From Actinomadura hallensis (GTDB taxonomy: Bacteria > Actinomycetota > Actinomycetes > Streptosporangiales > Streptosporangiaceae): DNA of 64,000 nt. Positions 49,091 to 57,854 of the stretch are shown here, piece by piece (the first letter of the stretch is position 1; each line of letters starts with the position of its first letter). The DNA lies in contig NZ_VFPO01000001.1 in the NCBI RefSeq assembly GCF_006716765.1, positions 4,960,001 to 5,024,000 of the forward strand. The letters are read 5' to 3'. Both the position numbers and the translations under genes were made by a program. The notes under the pieces are model-generated. The model made no database searches and was not told the DNA's origin. It saw only the letters and a program-made list of their open reading frames with translations.

Positions 49091-49150
49091 TCAGCGGGTC
49101 ACGAGTCAGCGGGTCACGAGTCAGCGGGTCACGAGTCAGCGGGTCACGAG
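49091..49150. repeat. Four perfect 15-bp tandem repeats at the end of the proline dehydrogenase gene
   Basis: Unit TCAGCGGGTCACGAG occurs four times head-to-tail at 49091, 49106, 49121 and 49136. On the coding strand each unit reads CTCGTGACCCGCTGA, i.e. Leu-Val-Thr-Arg-stop. The first unit read encodes the real C-terminus; the rest are copies of it. Confidence 0.9.
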
Positions 49151-50038
49151 GGAGCGGAGGAAGAAGGCGAGGTTGGCGGGGCGTTCGGCGAGGCGCCGCA
49201 TGAAGTACCCGTACCAGTCGGCTCCGTACGGGACGTAGACGCGCATGCGGTGGCGCCGTGCGAGCCGTTTCTGTTCGGCGGTCCGGATTCCGTAGAGCAT
49301 TTGGAATTCGTACGTTCCGGGCGGCCTTTCGGCGGCGAGCGCCGACGCGATGTCGATGATGCGGGGGTCGTGGGTGGCGACCATGGGGTATCCGTTGCCG
49401 CGCATGAGCGTCCGCAGGCCCCTGACGTAGGCGAGGTCGATGTCGCGCTTGTCCTGGTATGCGACCGAGACGGGCTCGGCGTAGGCGCCTTTGACCAGCC
49501 GGACCCGCGATCCGGCCAGTTCGCGGAGGTCGCCTTCGCTGCGCCGCAGCATCGCCTGGACGGCGACTCCGACCCAGGGGAAGTCGGCGCGGAGCTTGCC
49601 GAGGACGTCCAGTGTGGAGTCGACGGTCGTGTGGTCTTCCATGTCGAGGGTGACCGTCATCCCGGCGCGTGCGGCGGCGGCGCAGACGTCCCGCGCGTGG
49701 TCGAGCGCGAGGTCTCCCGGGAGCGCCTGTCCCAGGGCGGACAGCTTCACCGAGGCGTCGGCCCCGTCCGCGAGCCCCTGCTCCTCGAAGACCGAGATCA
49801 GCCGCAGGTAGGCGTCTCGGGTGCGCCGCGCCTGCCGCGGGTCGCGCGTGTCCTCGCCGAGGTGGTCGAGGGTGACGGCGAGCCCGTCCGCCGCGAGTTC
49901 GCGGACGGCCCGGACCGCGCCGTCCAGCCCTTCCCCGGCGACGAACCGGTCGACGACGCCTTTGCTGAGCGGCATGGAAGTGACCAGGTCGCGCAGCCGG
50001 GAGCTGCGTGCGGCGGCGAGAAGGAGCGAGTTCGGCAT
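49136..50038 (-). CDS. Proline dehydrogenase (PRODH, monofunctional)
   Basis: A 300-residue flavoenzyme oxidising proline to P5C at the membrane face. TIM-barrel motifs: GLAVTLDHLGEDTRDPRQAR, VSVKLSALGQALPGDLALDH-type ADASVKLSALGQ, TLDMEDHTTVDSTLDVL, RVRLVKGAYAEPVSVAYQDK and the FAD-tail YVPYGADWYGYFMRRLAERP. The ATG at 50038 has GGAGG 6-7 nt upstream. Its 3' end is copied in the tandem repeats that follow. Divergent from the PucR-type regulator with 117 bp between starts. Confidence 0.93.
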   Translation of the reverse strand: MPNSLLLAAARSSRLRDLVTSMPLSKGVVDRFVAGEGLDGAVRAVRELAADGLAVTLDHLGEDTRDPRQARRTRDAYLRLISVFEEQGLADGADASVKLSALGQALPGDLALDHARDVCAAAARAGMTVTLDMEDHTTVDSTLDVLGKLRADFPWVGVAVQAMLRRSEGDLRELAGSRVRLVKGAYAEPVSVAYQDKRDIDLAYVRGLRTLMRGNGYPMVATHDPRIIDIASALAAERPPGTYEFQMLYGIRTAEQKRLARRHRMRVYVPYGADWYGYFMRRLAERPANLAFFLRSLVTR

Positions 50039-50155
50039 GGGGAACCTCCAAGCCCGGGGAACACCCCGCACGCTAGAAGCACCGGGTGCCCGCCCCTATA
50101 GTCAAATGCCACTTCAGGCAGACCGCTTCTTCATACGAACGTACGAAGGACCCCG

Positions 50156-51274
50156 TTGGACCTCCAGGAGATCACCGAACACGTGGCGGCCCTCCTCAGG
50201 GCGCCCGCCACCCTGGAGGACCGCGACTTCCACCTGGTCGCCTACGCCGCCCACGACGACACCATCGACCCCGTCCGGCTGGAGTCGATCCTGCATCGCC
50301 GTGCGACGGAGGCGGTCCGGGCCCGTTTCGAACGCCACGGCATCGCACGCGCCGCCGGTCCCGTCCGGATCCCCGCCGACCGTTCTTTGAACCAGCTGGG
50401 ACGCCTGTGCCTGCCCGTCCGCTGGAACAACGTCACCTACGGCTACCTGTGGCTCCTGGACGACGAGGAGCGCATCACTCCCGCGGAGGCGGCCGAGGCG
50501 ATGCCCCTCTGCGACCGCGCCGGCCTCCTCATGGCTCGCCAGGCCAGGGAACGCGACGACCTCGGCTGGAAGGTCGCCGACCTGCTCTCCACTCACCCCG
50601 ACGCCCGCACACAAGCAGCCGACGACCTGACCGACGCGGGTGTGGCGACCCCGCCTTTCACTGTGGCGGTCCTACGGACCCCGACGCCGGTGCCACTGAA
50701 CCCGTGGCTGCTCCCCCACTCCGTCCTGACGACGTTCTGGCAACGCGACCACGTGCTCCTGATCCCGGATTCGGCGTCCACCCGCACCACCCTCGACCGG
50801 GCGCGTCTCCTCCTGGAGGAACGCAGCGTCCCCGTCCAGGCCGGTGTCCACTCCCCTTGCCCGTCCTTCGCCGACGTCCACGAAAGCTGGCTCCGCGCCC
50901 GCGTGGCCGCCCGCGCCGCCGCCCCCGGGGAGACCCGCGACTGGACGACGCTGGGCGTCCTCCGCCTACTGAGAACCGCAGGCGACGAGGCCCTGAGCCA
51001 GGCCACCCAGACCCCCGGCACGGCCCGCCTGCTGGAGAACGAGGACCTGACCGAGACGGCCCGCACCTACCTGGACCTGGCGGGCAACGCCCAGAAGACG
51101 GCCGAGACCCTGAACATCCACCGCCAGACCCTCTACCACCGTCTACGCCGGATAGAGGCCCTGACGGACCTGTCCCTGACCGACGGCCAGGACCGCCTGA
51201 CCCTCCACCTGGCCCTGACCCTCAACCCCCACCTGACTCACCAGGCTCACAGTACGGAAACGAACAAGACCTGA
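50156..51274 (+). CDS. PucR/CdaR-type activator, probable proline-catabolism regulator
   Basis: A 372-residue regulator. The N-terminal part resembles a GAF-like ligand domain (LEDRDFHLVAYAAHDDTIDP, LCLPVRWNNVTYGYLWLLDD). The C-terminal helix-turn-helix of the PucR/CdaR family is evident: ARTYLDLAGNAQKTAETLNI followed by HRQTLYHRLRRIE. TTG start with GAAGGA upstream. Its divergence from putA/pruA genes matches actinobacterial PutR-like regulators that activate proline use. Confidence 0.88.
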   Translation: MDLQEITEHVAALLRAPATLEDRDFHLVAYAAHDDTIDPVRLESILHRRATEAVRARFERHGIARAAGPVRIPADRSLNQLGRLCLPVRWNNVTYGYLWLLDDEERITPAEAAEAMPLCDRAGLLMARQARERDDLGWKVADLLSTHPDARTQAADDLTDAGVATPPFTVAVLRTPTPVPLNPWLLPHSVLTTFWQRDHVLLIPDSASTRTTLDRARLLLEERSVPVQAGVHSPCPSFADVHESWLRARVAARAAAPGETRDWTTLGVLRLLRTAGDEALSQATQTPGTARLLENEDLTETARTYLDLAGNAQKTAETLNIHRQTLYHRLRRIEALTDLSLTDGQDRLTLHLALTLNPHLTHQAHSTETNKT

Positions 51275-51293
51275 TCCAGTCGTGCCGGTGCCG

Positions 51294-52103
51294 TCATCGC
51301 CCTGTGAACCGGGGCGGCCGGCGCTCGCCGAACGCCGCGGTCCCCTCGCGGAAGTCCTCGGTCCAGACCAGCCGTCCCTGAAGCGTCGCCTCGGTGTCGA
51401 GCGCGTCCCGCAGTCCGGCCAGGGTGGAGCGGTTGATCGCCTCCTTCGTCGCCGCGTACGCCCGCGTCGGCCCTTGCGCGAGCCGGACGGCGAGTTCCTC
51501 GGTCACCTTCGGCAGTTCCGCGTCGGGGACCACGCGGTCCGCGAGCCCCCAGGCGACGGCCTCCTTCGCGGGCAGCCTTTCGGCGAGAAGCGCGAGGACG
51601 AAGGCCCTGCCGAGCCCGACCCGCGCCGGAACCAGCAGGCTGGCGCCGCCGTCGGGCATCAGCCCGATGTTCGAGAACGCCAGGAGGAAGAACGCGGACT
51701 CGGCGGCGACGACGAGGTCGGACGCGAGGGCGATCGAGCAGCCGACGCCCGCCGCCGGACCGTTGACGGCGGCGACGACGGGCTTGCGGAGCTCCCGCAG
51801 GGCGACGATCGTGGGATTGGTGATCTCCCTCATGTCCCGTTCGATGACGGAGCGCGCCTCGTCGTCTCCGAACTGGTTTCCGATGTCGGCGCCGGCGCTG
51901 AAGGCCCGCCCGGCGCCCGTGATCAGCACGCTCCGCACCGAATCGTCGTCGGCGATCTCCCTGAGAACGCCGAGGAGGGCCTAACTGGCCGCGGTGTCCA
52001 GGGCGTTCAGCACGTCCGGCCGCTGCAGGACGATCCGGAACGCGCCGTCGTTGCGGGACAGCCCCAGCGAAGAGGGGCCGTCCACTGGTTCCCAGTTCGA
52101 CAT
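51294..52103 (-). pseudogene. Enoyl-CoA hydratase gene interrupted by an in-frame TAG
   Basis: The frame is one continuous enoyl-CoA hydratase/isomerase gene: ATG at 52103, IVLQRPDVLNALD, then a TAG at 51981-51983 exactly where a sense codon is expected (..DTAAS-stop-ALLGVLREIADD..), then VRSVLITGAGRAFSAGAD, VAAVNGPAAGVGCSIALASD, FSNIGLMPDGGASLLVP and the ECH tail EGTAAFGERRPPRFTGR. No frameshift, only the nonsense codon at residue 41. The oxyanion-hole motifs remain downstream, so it is a young lesion, or a sequencing error. A GTG or ATG re-start (51938) would give a truncated protein. Confidence 0.85.
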
Positions 52104-52204
52104 GCCCGCGGAGAGTAGTGAGGATCCGGCCCCCTCGACTCGATCCTCAACGCCCGTCTGTCGATTACCACAAGCCGCCCCAACCCCAGAAGGAAGCGAG
52201 TAAG

Positions 52205-52290
52205 CCCCAAAGGGGAAGAGGGACGACCCCCACCCGGAACAGGGGCTGACCCCCAAAGGGGGCAAGGGGCGGAGCCCCAAAGGGGGGATA
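52205..52290. repeat. Three CCCCAAAGGGG-type palindromes with GGGGCGGAGCCCC-type repeats
   Basis: CCCCAAAGGGG (with one extra C/G in some copies) at 52205-52215, 52250-52262 and 52275-52287, in a G/C-tract-rich spacer 5' of the second tRNA repeat. The motif forms small stems. Similar G/C tracts run into the start of repeat copy B. Confidence 0.7.
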
Positions 52291-52499
52291 GGGGCGAAGC
52301 CCCAGGGGCGGGCGGGTGGGGGAAGGCGGAGGAAACGGGGGTTCCAGGGGGTCGCCCCCCTGGAAGACAGCGAAGAGGCCCGCGGGGAAGGCTGCAAAGC
52401 CGACCACACGGGCCCCAGGACTCGTAGCGGGGGCAGGATTTGAACCTGCGACCTCTGGGTTATGAGCCCAGCGAGCTGCCGAACTGCTCCACCCCGCGG
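52283..52499. repeat. 217-bp repeat copy B (with tRNA-fMet)
   Basis: Second copy of the repeat described at 47083, offset 5200 bp, same orientation. The two copies bracket pruA, the proline dehydrogenase gene, the PucR-type regulator gene and the broken hydratase gene. Confidence 0.9.
52425..52498 (-). tRNA. Initiator tRNA-fMet (CAT), copy 2
   Basis: The same sequence as copy 1 except one D-loop base (GGTAGCTCG versus GGCAGCTCG on the tRNA strand). Anticodon CAT, unpaired 1-72, three GC pairs flanking the anticodon loop. CCA not encoded. Confidence 0.93.
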
Positions 52500-52539
52500 C
52501 GTTGGTGATCAGTCTAGGGGATCGGGAGGGGTGGTTCGG

Positions 52540-53589
52540 TCATTGGGGGCAGGTGGGGACGTCGCCTTTGCCGGTGTTGATGGCTTCGATGGCCTTGATG
52601 GTGGAGTCGAGGGTGTCGGCGCGGACGAGGCGGAGGCCGTCGGGGCGGGCGGCGACGGCGTCGGCGCAGTTGCCGGCGGGGGTGAGGAAGATGGTGGCGC
52701 CGGCCTGGCGGGCGGCGATCATTTTCTGCTGGATGCCGCCGATGGCGCCGACCTGGCCTTCGGGGGTGATGGTGCCGGTGCCGGCGATGAATTTGCCCTG
52801 GGTGAGGGGGCCGGGGGTGAGTTTGTCGACGATGGCGAGGCTGAACATGAGGCCGGCGGAGGGGCCGCCGATGTCGCCGACGCTGATGTCGACCTTGAAG
52901 GGGAACTTGTACTGGTCGGTGAGGACGATGCCGACGACGGCGCGTTCGCCGGTGGGGTCGGCGACGGTCTTGAGGTCGGCTTTGTGCTCTTCGCCGGCGC
53001 GCTTGTAGGTGACGGTGACGGTGTCGCCGATGTCGTTGGCGGCCATGACGTCGACGATCTGGGTGACGCTGGTGGCTTCGGTGCCGTTGACGGCGATGAT
53101 CTCGTCGCCGGGTTCGAGGACGCCGTCGGCGGGGCGGCCCTTCTGGACGTCCTCGATGACGACGCGGGTGGTGACGGGGATGCCGAGGTGGCGCAGGGCG
53201 GCGGCTTCGGCGCTCTGCTGGGAGTTCTGCATCTGGCGGGTGTTCTCCTGCTCGATCTGCTTCTGCGACTCGTCCTTCGGGAAGATCGTTTCTTCGGGGA
53301 CGATGGCGGTGTCGCCGGAGAGCCAGCCGGTGAGGGCGGTGAACAGGTCGATGCGTCCGCCGGGGCCGCCGCGGTAGGTGACGGTGGTGAAGTTGAGGTG
53401 CCCGGTGGTGGGGTAGACCTTGCGGCCTTGGATGGCGATGAGGGGCCGCCCGTTGTCGTCGTTGCCGAGGGTGTTCTTCGTGGGTCCGGGGGTCAGCGCC
53501 ACGTAGGGCACCGGCATGAGGGACCCGACGACGGCGAGCACGAGGACGATCACGCTCGCGACGGTGAGGGTGGCGGCACGGCGAGGCAT
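52540..53589 (-). CDS. YlbL-type membrane protease with PDZ and Lon-like domains
   Basis: A 349-residue envelope protease. An N-terminal membrane helix (TLTVASVIVLVLAVVGSLM), then a PDZ domain with GVLEPGDEIIAVNGTE, then a Lon-like catalytic domain with the Ser in ISVGDIGGPSAGLMFSLAIV and the Lys in GGIQQKMIAARQAG. Ser-Lys dyad enzymes of this group are widespread in Gram-positives and process membrane or secreted proteins. Codon use is GC-rich but unusually regular, with repeated GCC/GAC. Followed by the fMet tRNA copy. Confidence 0.93.
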   Translation of the reverse strand: MPRRAATLTVASVIVLVLAVVGSLMPVPYVALTPGPTKNTLGNDDNGRPLIAIQGRKVYPTTGHLNFTTVTYRGGPGGRIDLFTALTGWLSGDTAIVPEETIFPKDESQKQIEQENTRQMQNSQQSAEAAALRHLGIPVTTRVVIEDVQKGRPADGVLEPGDEIIAVNGTEATSVTQIVDVMAANDIGDTVTVTYKRAGEEHKADLKTVADPTGERAVVGIVLTDQYKFPFKVDISVGDIGGPSAGLMFSLAIVDKLTPGPLTQGKFIAGTGTITPEGQVGAIGGIQQKMIAARQAGATIFLTPAGNCADAVAARPDGLRLVRADTLDSTIKAIEAINTGKGDVPTCPQ

Positions 53590-53616
53590 GCCGGAAAGCC
53601 TATGCGGTCGCGGCGC

Positions 53617-54111
53617 TCAGCAGGCGCCGACCCATTCGTCTCCGCCGTCGGCGAAGGTCTGGTGCTTCCAGATGGGGACTTCGGCCTTGAGGTCGTCGAT
53701 GAGGCGGCGGCAGGCGTCGAACGTTTCGGGGCGGTGGGCGCCGGACGCGGCGGCGATGACGGCGATGTCGCCGACGCGGAGGTCGCCGACGCGGTGGACG
53801 GCGGCGAGGGCGATGACGGGGTGGTCGGCGGCGATCTTCTCCATGACGGCGCGGAGCCGCTGTTCGGCGGTGGGGTGGGCGCTGTAGGAGAGGGCGGTGA
53901 CGGCGCGGGCGTGGTCGTGGTCGCGGACGGTGCCGGTGAAGACGGCGACGGCGCCGGCGCCGGGCGCCTGGACGGCGTCGTACACCTCGTCCAGCGACAG
54001 GGGCGTCTCGCGGACGCCGAGGAGGCGGATCACTCCGTCCCGGCCGGGGGCGTCCCGGCCGGCGGCGTTCTGGTCGTCGGCGTTCTGGTCGTCGGCACCG
54101 TTGCGGTTCAC
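53617..54111 (-). CDS. moaE: Molybdopterin synthase catalytic subunit
   Basis: A 164-residue protein that, with MoaD, inserts sulfur into precursor Z to form molybdopterin. The family core is clear: VFTGTVRDHDHARAVTALSY, AAVHRVGDLRVGDIAVIAAA, HRPETFDACRRLIDDLKAEV, PIWKHQTFADGGDEWVG (the catalytic Lys). The first 28 residues are an Asn/Asp/Gly-rich extension. A start further in (at V near residue 26) is possible. Immediately upstream and on the same strand is the PPA1309 gene, 10 bp away. Confidence 0.93.
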   Translation of the reverse strand: MNRNGADDQNADDQNAAGRDAPGRDGVIRLLGVRETPLSLDEVYDAVQAPGAGAVAVFTGTVRDHDHARAVTALSYSAHPTAEQRLRAVMEKIAADHPVIALAAVHRVGDLRVGDIAVIAAASGAHRPETFDACRRLIDDLKAEVPIWKHQTFADGGDEWVGAC

Positions 54112-54121
54112 ACCGTGCAGG

Positions 54122-54658
54122 CTACCCTTCGGGCGGTTCGTCGGGTTCGAAGGTGGCGACGAGCGCTTCGGAGAGGGCGGGGACGAGGTCGGGTCCGGTG
54201 AGGACTTCGTCGTCGCTGTCGTGGCGGCGGAGCCGGAGCGCGGAGTGGCGTTCGCCGTCGCGGAGGACGCCGACGACCATGCGGACGTCCTCGCGCCCGG
54301 GGTGGTTGGCGGCGAACTCGGCGGCCTCCGCCTCGTCCTCGGGGAGTTCGGCTTCGGCTTCGGGCGGCAGGACGACCCTTTCGATGACGAGGGCGCAGCC
54401 TTCGACGGCGTCGGGCCAGATGATGGAGGCGAGGGCCTCTTCGACGCCCGCTCTTTCGGGTAGGGCGGGCTGTTCGAGTGCGGCTAGAGTGTCGGCATCG
54501 GGAGGCAGGCCGAGCCGGTCGGCGAGGTCGGGTTCGGCGCGGCGCAGCTCGGTGCTCCGGACGAGGGCGTAGAGGCGCGGCGCGGCGTCCCAGCCCTCCC
54601 GGGCCGAATGGCGTTCAAGGTCGAGTACTACTTCTTCCAGAAGGCTCACGCACCCCAT
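54122..54658 (-). CDS. PPA1309 family protein
   Basis: A 178-residue cytosolic protein. LLEEVVLDLERHSAREGWDA, APRLYALVRSTELRRAEPDL and ASIIWPDAVEGCALVIERVV are the conserved stretches of this actinobacterial family, whose function is unknown. It is acidic and has no signal peptide. ATG at 54658 (an alternative GTG lies at 54649). It is the first gene of the moaE pair and divergent from UPF0182. Confidence 0.85.
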   Translation of the reverse strand: MGCVSLLEEVVLDLERHSAREGWDAAPRLYALVRSTELRRAEPDLADRLGLPPDADTLAALEQPALPERAGVEEALASIIWPDAVEGCALVIERVVLPPEAEAELPEDEAEAAEFAANHPGREDVRMVVGVLRDGERHSALRLRRHDSDDEVLTGPDLVPALSEALVATFEPDEPPEG

Positions 54659-54767
54659 CTTCTCCACTTTGGTCCGGGGAAGTGCGGGAACCCCCGCGTG
54701 AGTCGGTAAGTTGCACCTACAGGACCGGCGTGGCGCCGGTGAACGAGATCTCGATCGGAGGGGCCTC

Positions 54768-57692
54768 TTGACCTTCCGGACTCCCGGTTTCGGGCGCCGG
54801 CTCGGTACCGGACGGACACGGCTGATGCTGCCGATTCTGGTGGTGTTGGCGGTGCTGCTGACGGTGTTCCTGGTGTTCACGTCGGTGTACACCAACCTGC
54901 TGTGGCACCGCTCCATCGGCTTCTCGGACGTCTACACGACCCAGCTGCAGGCGAAGGTGGCGCTGTTCTTCGGGGCGGGGCTGCTGATGACGCTGGTGGT
55001 GGGCGCGAACGTGGCGGTGGCGTACCGGCTGCGGCCGGCGTACCGGCCGCTGTCGGTGGAGCAGCAGGGTCTGGAGCGCTACCGGGCCGTCATCGATCCG
55101 CGCCGCCGGCTGATCGCGTGGTCGTTGCTGGGCGTGCTGGGGCTGCTGACGGGCTCGTCGGTGGCGGGCCAGTGGCCGGTGTGGCTGGCGTTCCTGAACC
55201 GCACGTCGTTCGGCGTGAAGGACCCGCAGTTCAACAAGGACGTGTCCTTCTACGTCTTCACGTATCCGTTCCTGCGGCTGATCCTCGGCGTGGTGTTCGC
55301 GACGGTGATCCTGTCGATCGTCGCCGCGGTGATGGTGCACTACCTGTACGGGGGGCTGCGGCTGCAGGGTCCGGGCGACAAGGCCAGCCCGCCCGCGCGG
55401 GCCCACCTGTCGGTGCTGTTCGGCGTGTTCATCCTGTTGAAGGCGGTCGCGTACTGGCTCGACCGGTACGGGCTGGTGCATTCCGAACGTGGGGTCACGG
55501 CCGGCGCGTCGTACACGGACGTGAACGCGCTGTTGCCGGCGAAGACGATCCTCGCGGTGATCGCGCTGCTGTGCGCGGTCATGTTCTTCTCGAACCTGCT
55601 GCGCCGCGGGATGATGCTGCCCGGCGTCGGGTTCACGCTGCTGGTGCTGTCGGCGATCCTGCTGGGCGGGGTGTACCCGCTGCTGATCCAGCAGTTCCAG
55701 GTCAAGCCGGACGAGCTGGCGAAGGAGCGCGAGTTCATCGCGCGCAACATCGAGGCCACCCGCAAGGCGTACGGGGTGGACGGCGCGAAGGTCGTCCAGT
55801 ACGGGCAGGAGCCCGTGACGGACGAGAAGAAGCTGCGCGAGGAGGCGGACCGGCTCGGCGGCGTCCGGGTCCTCGACCCGAACGTGGTGGGCGAGACGTT
55901 CCAGCAGCTGCAGCGGATCAGGCCGTTCTACCAGTTCCCCGACACGCTGGACGTGGACCGCTACGAGGTCGACGGCAAGCTCGTCGACACGATCGTGGCG
56001 CTGCGCGAGCTGTCGGGCGCGCCGGAGGGCGACCGCAGCTGGGTGAAGGACCGCATGGTCTACACGCACGGCTACGGGTTCGTGTCCGCGTTCGGGGACC
56101 GTTTCGCGAACGGCGGCGTCCCCGACTTCATCACGAAGAACATGCCGGTCTCCCCCGAGCAGAAGATCAAGCTGGAGCGGCCGGAGATCTACTTCGGGGA
56201 GCGTTCGGCGACGTACTCGGTGGTCGGCGGCCGCGGCCAGCAGGAGCTGAACTACCCGGACAACAGCGAGTCGGGGCAGCAGAGCAGCACCTATGACGGG
56301 CGGGGCGGCATCGCCATCGACTCGTTCTTCCGCAAGCTGCTGTACGCGACGAAGTTCCAGGACAAGAACCTCCTGCTGTCCGGCGCGATCAACGACGGCG
56401 CGAAGCTGCTGTACGACCGGTCGCCGCGGGAGATGGTGCAGAAGGCGGCGCCGTGGCTGACGATCGACGGCGACCCGTACCCGGCGGTGGTGAACGGCCG
56501 GATCCTGTGGATCGTGGACGGGTACACGACCGCGAACAGCTACCCGTACTCGGAGGAGACGAGCCTGGAGGACGCGACCCGCGACACCATCACCGACACG
56601 CGGTCGGCGGTGGCGCGGCAGACCGACGACCGGATCAACTACATCCGGAACTCGGTGAAGGCCACGGTGGACGCGTACGACGGCACCGTGCACCTGTACC
56701 AGTGGGACGAGAACGACCCGATCGCGAAGACCTGGATGAAGGTGTTCGACGACACCGTCCAGCCGCGCTCGTCGATCCCGCCCGAGCTGGAGGCGCACTT
56801 CCGCTACCCGCAGGACCTGTTCAAGGTGCAGCGGAAGATCCTGGCGAAGTACCACGTGACGGACCCGTCGGCGTTCTACAACGGCGAGGGCTTCTGGGAG
56901 GTGCCGCAGGACCCGGCCGCGAAGGGCAAGCGGCAGCCGCCGTACTACCAGAGCCTGCGGATGCCGGGCCAGGACTCGGAGTCGTTCGCGCTGACGACGG
57001 TGTTCAATCCGCGCAACAACCCGCAGCTGGCGGCGTTCATGGCGGTCGGGTCGACGCCGGGCAAGGACTACGGGCAGATCCAGATCCTGCAGATGCCGCG
57101 CAACGCGCAGCCGGCGGGTCCGGGGCAGGTGCAGAACTCGTTCGAGACGGACACGAAGGTGAAGGCCGACCTGTTCGCGTTGCGGCAGGGCGGCACGAAG
57201 ACCGTGCCCGGCAACCTGCTGACGATCCCGTTCGGGGGCAGCCTGCTGTACGTCGAGCCGATGTACACGATGGCGGCGGGCGGTGCGGAGAACGAGCCGT
57301 ACCCGATCCTCGGCAAGATCCTGGTGCGGTTCGGCGACAAGATCGCGGCGGCCGACACCCTTGAGGAGGCCCTGGAGCAGGTCTTCGGCGGCTCGTCGGC
57401 GCCGGCGTCTCCGCCGGAGTCCGAACCGGAGGGCGGCGACGACGACCAGGCGAGCGCCGGCGGCGGCGGGCAGCAGCTGAGCGAGGACGCGCGGAAGGCG
57501 ATCGCCGATCTGCAGAAGGCCGTGTCGGACTACGAGGCCGCGCAGAAGAACGGCGACTACCCGGGGATGGGCGACGCCTGGAAGCGCATCAAGGACGCGC
57601 AGGCGGCGCTGGCGGCGGCGCAGTCGAGGCCGGCGGACTCGCCCAGCCCGGCGGCGTCACCGAGCCCGACGGGGTCTCCGCCGGAGAACTGA
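54768..57692 (+). CDS. UPF0182 family membrane protein
   Basis: A 974-residue protein. The N-terminal third carries about seven membrane segments (LPILVVLAVLLTVFLVFTSV, ALFFGAGLLMTLVVGANVAV, LILGVVFATVILSIVAAVMV, LLVLSAILLGGVYPLLIQQF). The rest is a large extracellular domain ending in an acidic, Ser/Pro/Gly-rich, helix-forming tail (DARKAIADLQKAVSDYEAAQ). Signature stretches are FYVFTYPFLRLILG and YGQEPVTDEKKLREE. Function is unknown; actinobacterial homologues are conserved. The TTG start has GGAGG 7 nt upstream, chosen over 54711, which lacks one. Confidence 0.93.
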   Translation: MTFRTPGFGRRLGTGRTRLMLPILVVLAVLLTVFLVFTSVYTNLLWHRSIGFSDVYTTQLQAKVALFFGAGLLMTLVVGANVAVAYRLRPAYRPLSVEQQGLERYRAVIDPRRRLIAWSLLGVLGLLTGSSVAGQWPVWLAFLNRTSFGVKDPQFNKDVSFYVFTYPFLRLILGVVFATVILSIVAAVMVHYLYGGLRLQGPGDKASPPARAHLSVLFGVFILLKAVAYWLDRYGLVHSERGVTAGASYTDVNALLPAKTILAVIALLCAVMFFSNLLRRGMMLPGVGFTLLVLSAILLGGVYPLLIQQFQVKPDELAKEREFIARNIEATRKAYGVDGAKVVQYGQEPVTDEKKLREEADRLGGVRVLDPNVVGETFQQLQRIRPFYQFPDTLDVDRYEVDGKLVDTIVALRELSGAPEGDRSWVKDRMVYTHGYGFVSAFGDRFANGGVPDFITKNMPVSPEQKIKLERPEIYFGERSATYSVVGGRGQQELNYPDNSESGQQSSTYDGRGGIAIDSFFRKLLYATKFQDKNLLLSGAINDGAKLLYDRSPREMVQKAAPWLTIDGDPYPAVVNGRILWIVDGYTTANSYPYSEETSLEDATRDTITDTRSAVARQTDDRINYIRNSVKATVDAYDGTVHLYQWDENDPIAKTWMKVFDDTVQPRSSIPPELEAHFRYPQDLFKVQRKILAKYHVTDPSAFYNGEGFWEVPQDPAAKGKRQPPYYQSLRMPGQDSESFALTTVFNPRNNPQLAAFMAVGSTPGKDYGQIQILQMPRNAQPAGPGQVQNSFETDTKVKADLFALRQGGTKTVPGNLLTIPFGGSLLYVEPMYTMAAGGAENEPYPILGKILVRFGDKIAAADTLEEALEQVFGGSSAPASPPESEPEGGDDDQASAGGGGQQLSEDARKAIADLQKAVSDYEAAQKNGDYPGMGDAWKRIKDAQAALAAAQSRPADSPSPAASPSPTGSPPEN

Positions 57693-57710
57693 TCGGCGCG
57701 ACCGGAGGAC

Positions 57711-57760
57711 GGGGCGGCCCGTCTCCACCGAACCCGGTGGGGCGGGCCGCCCGCCTTTTC
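57711..57760 (+). terminator. Terminator of the UPF0182 gene
   Basis: Stem GGGCGGCCCG/CGGGCCGCCC with a 21-nt loop containing a CCACC/GGTGG inner stem, followed by CGCCTTTTCTC, 19 bases after the stop. Convergent genes face each other here, so it may serve both. Confidence 0.75.
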
Positions 57761-57854
57761 TCAAGGCGGACGTTCCTCGCACGGCGGGTGTGCGGGCCGC
57801 CGGGGTCGGCGTCGGCGTTCGCCGCGGGATCAGCTTCAGCATTCGCCGTACGGG

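Noticed and set aside
49091..49150. CRISPR array or phage attachment site
   Set aside because: Four head-to-tail 15-bp units with no spacers; no integrase or phage genes nearby.
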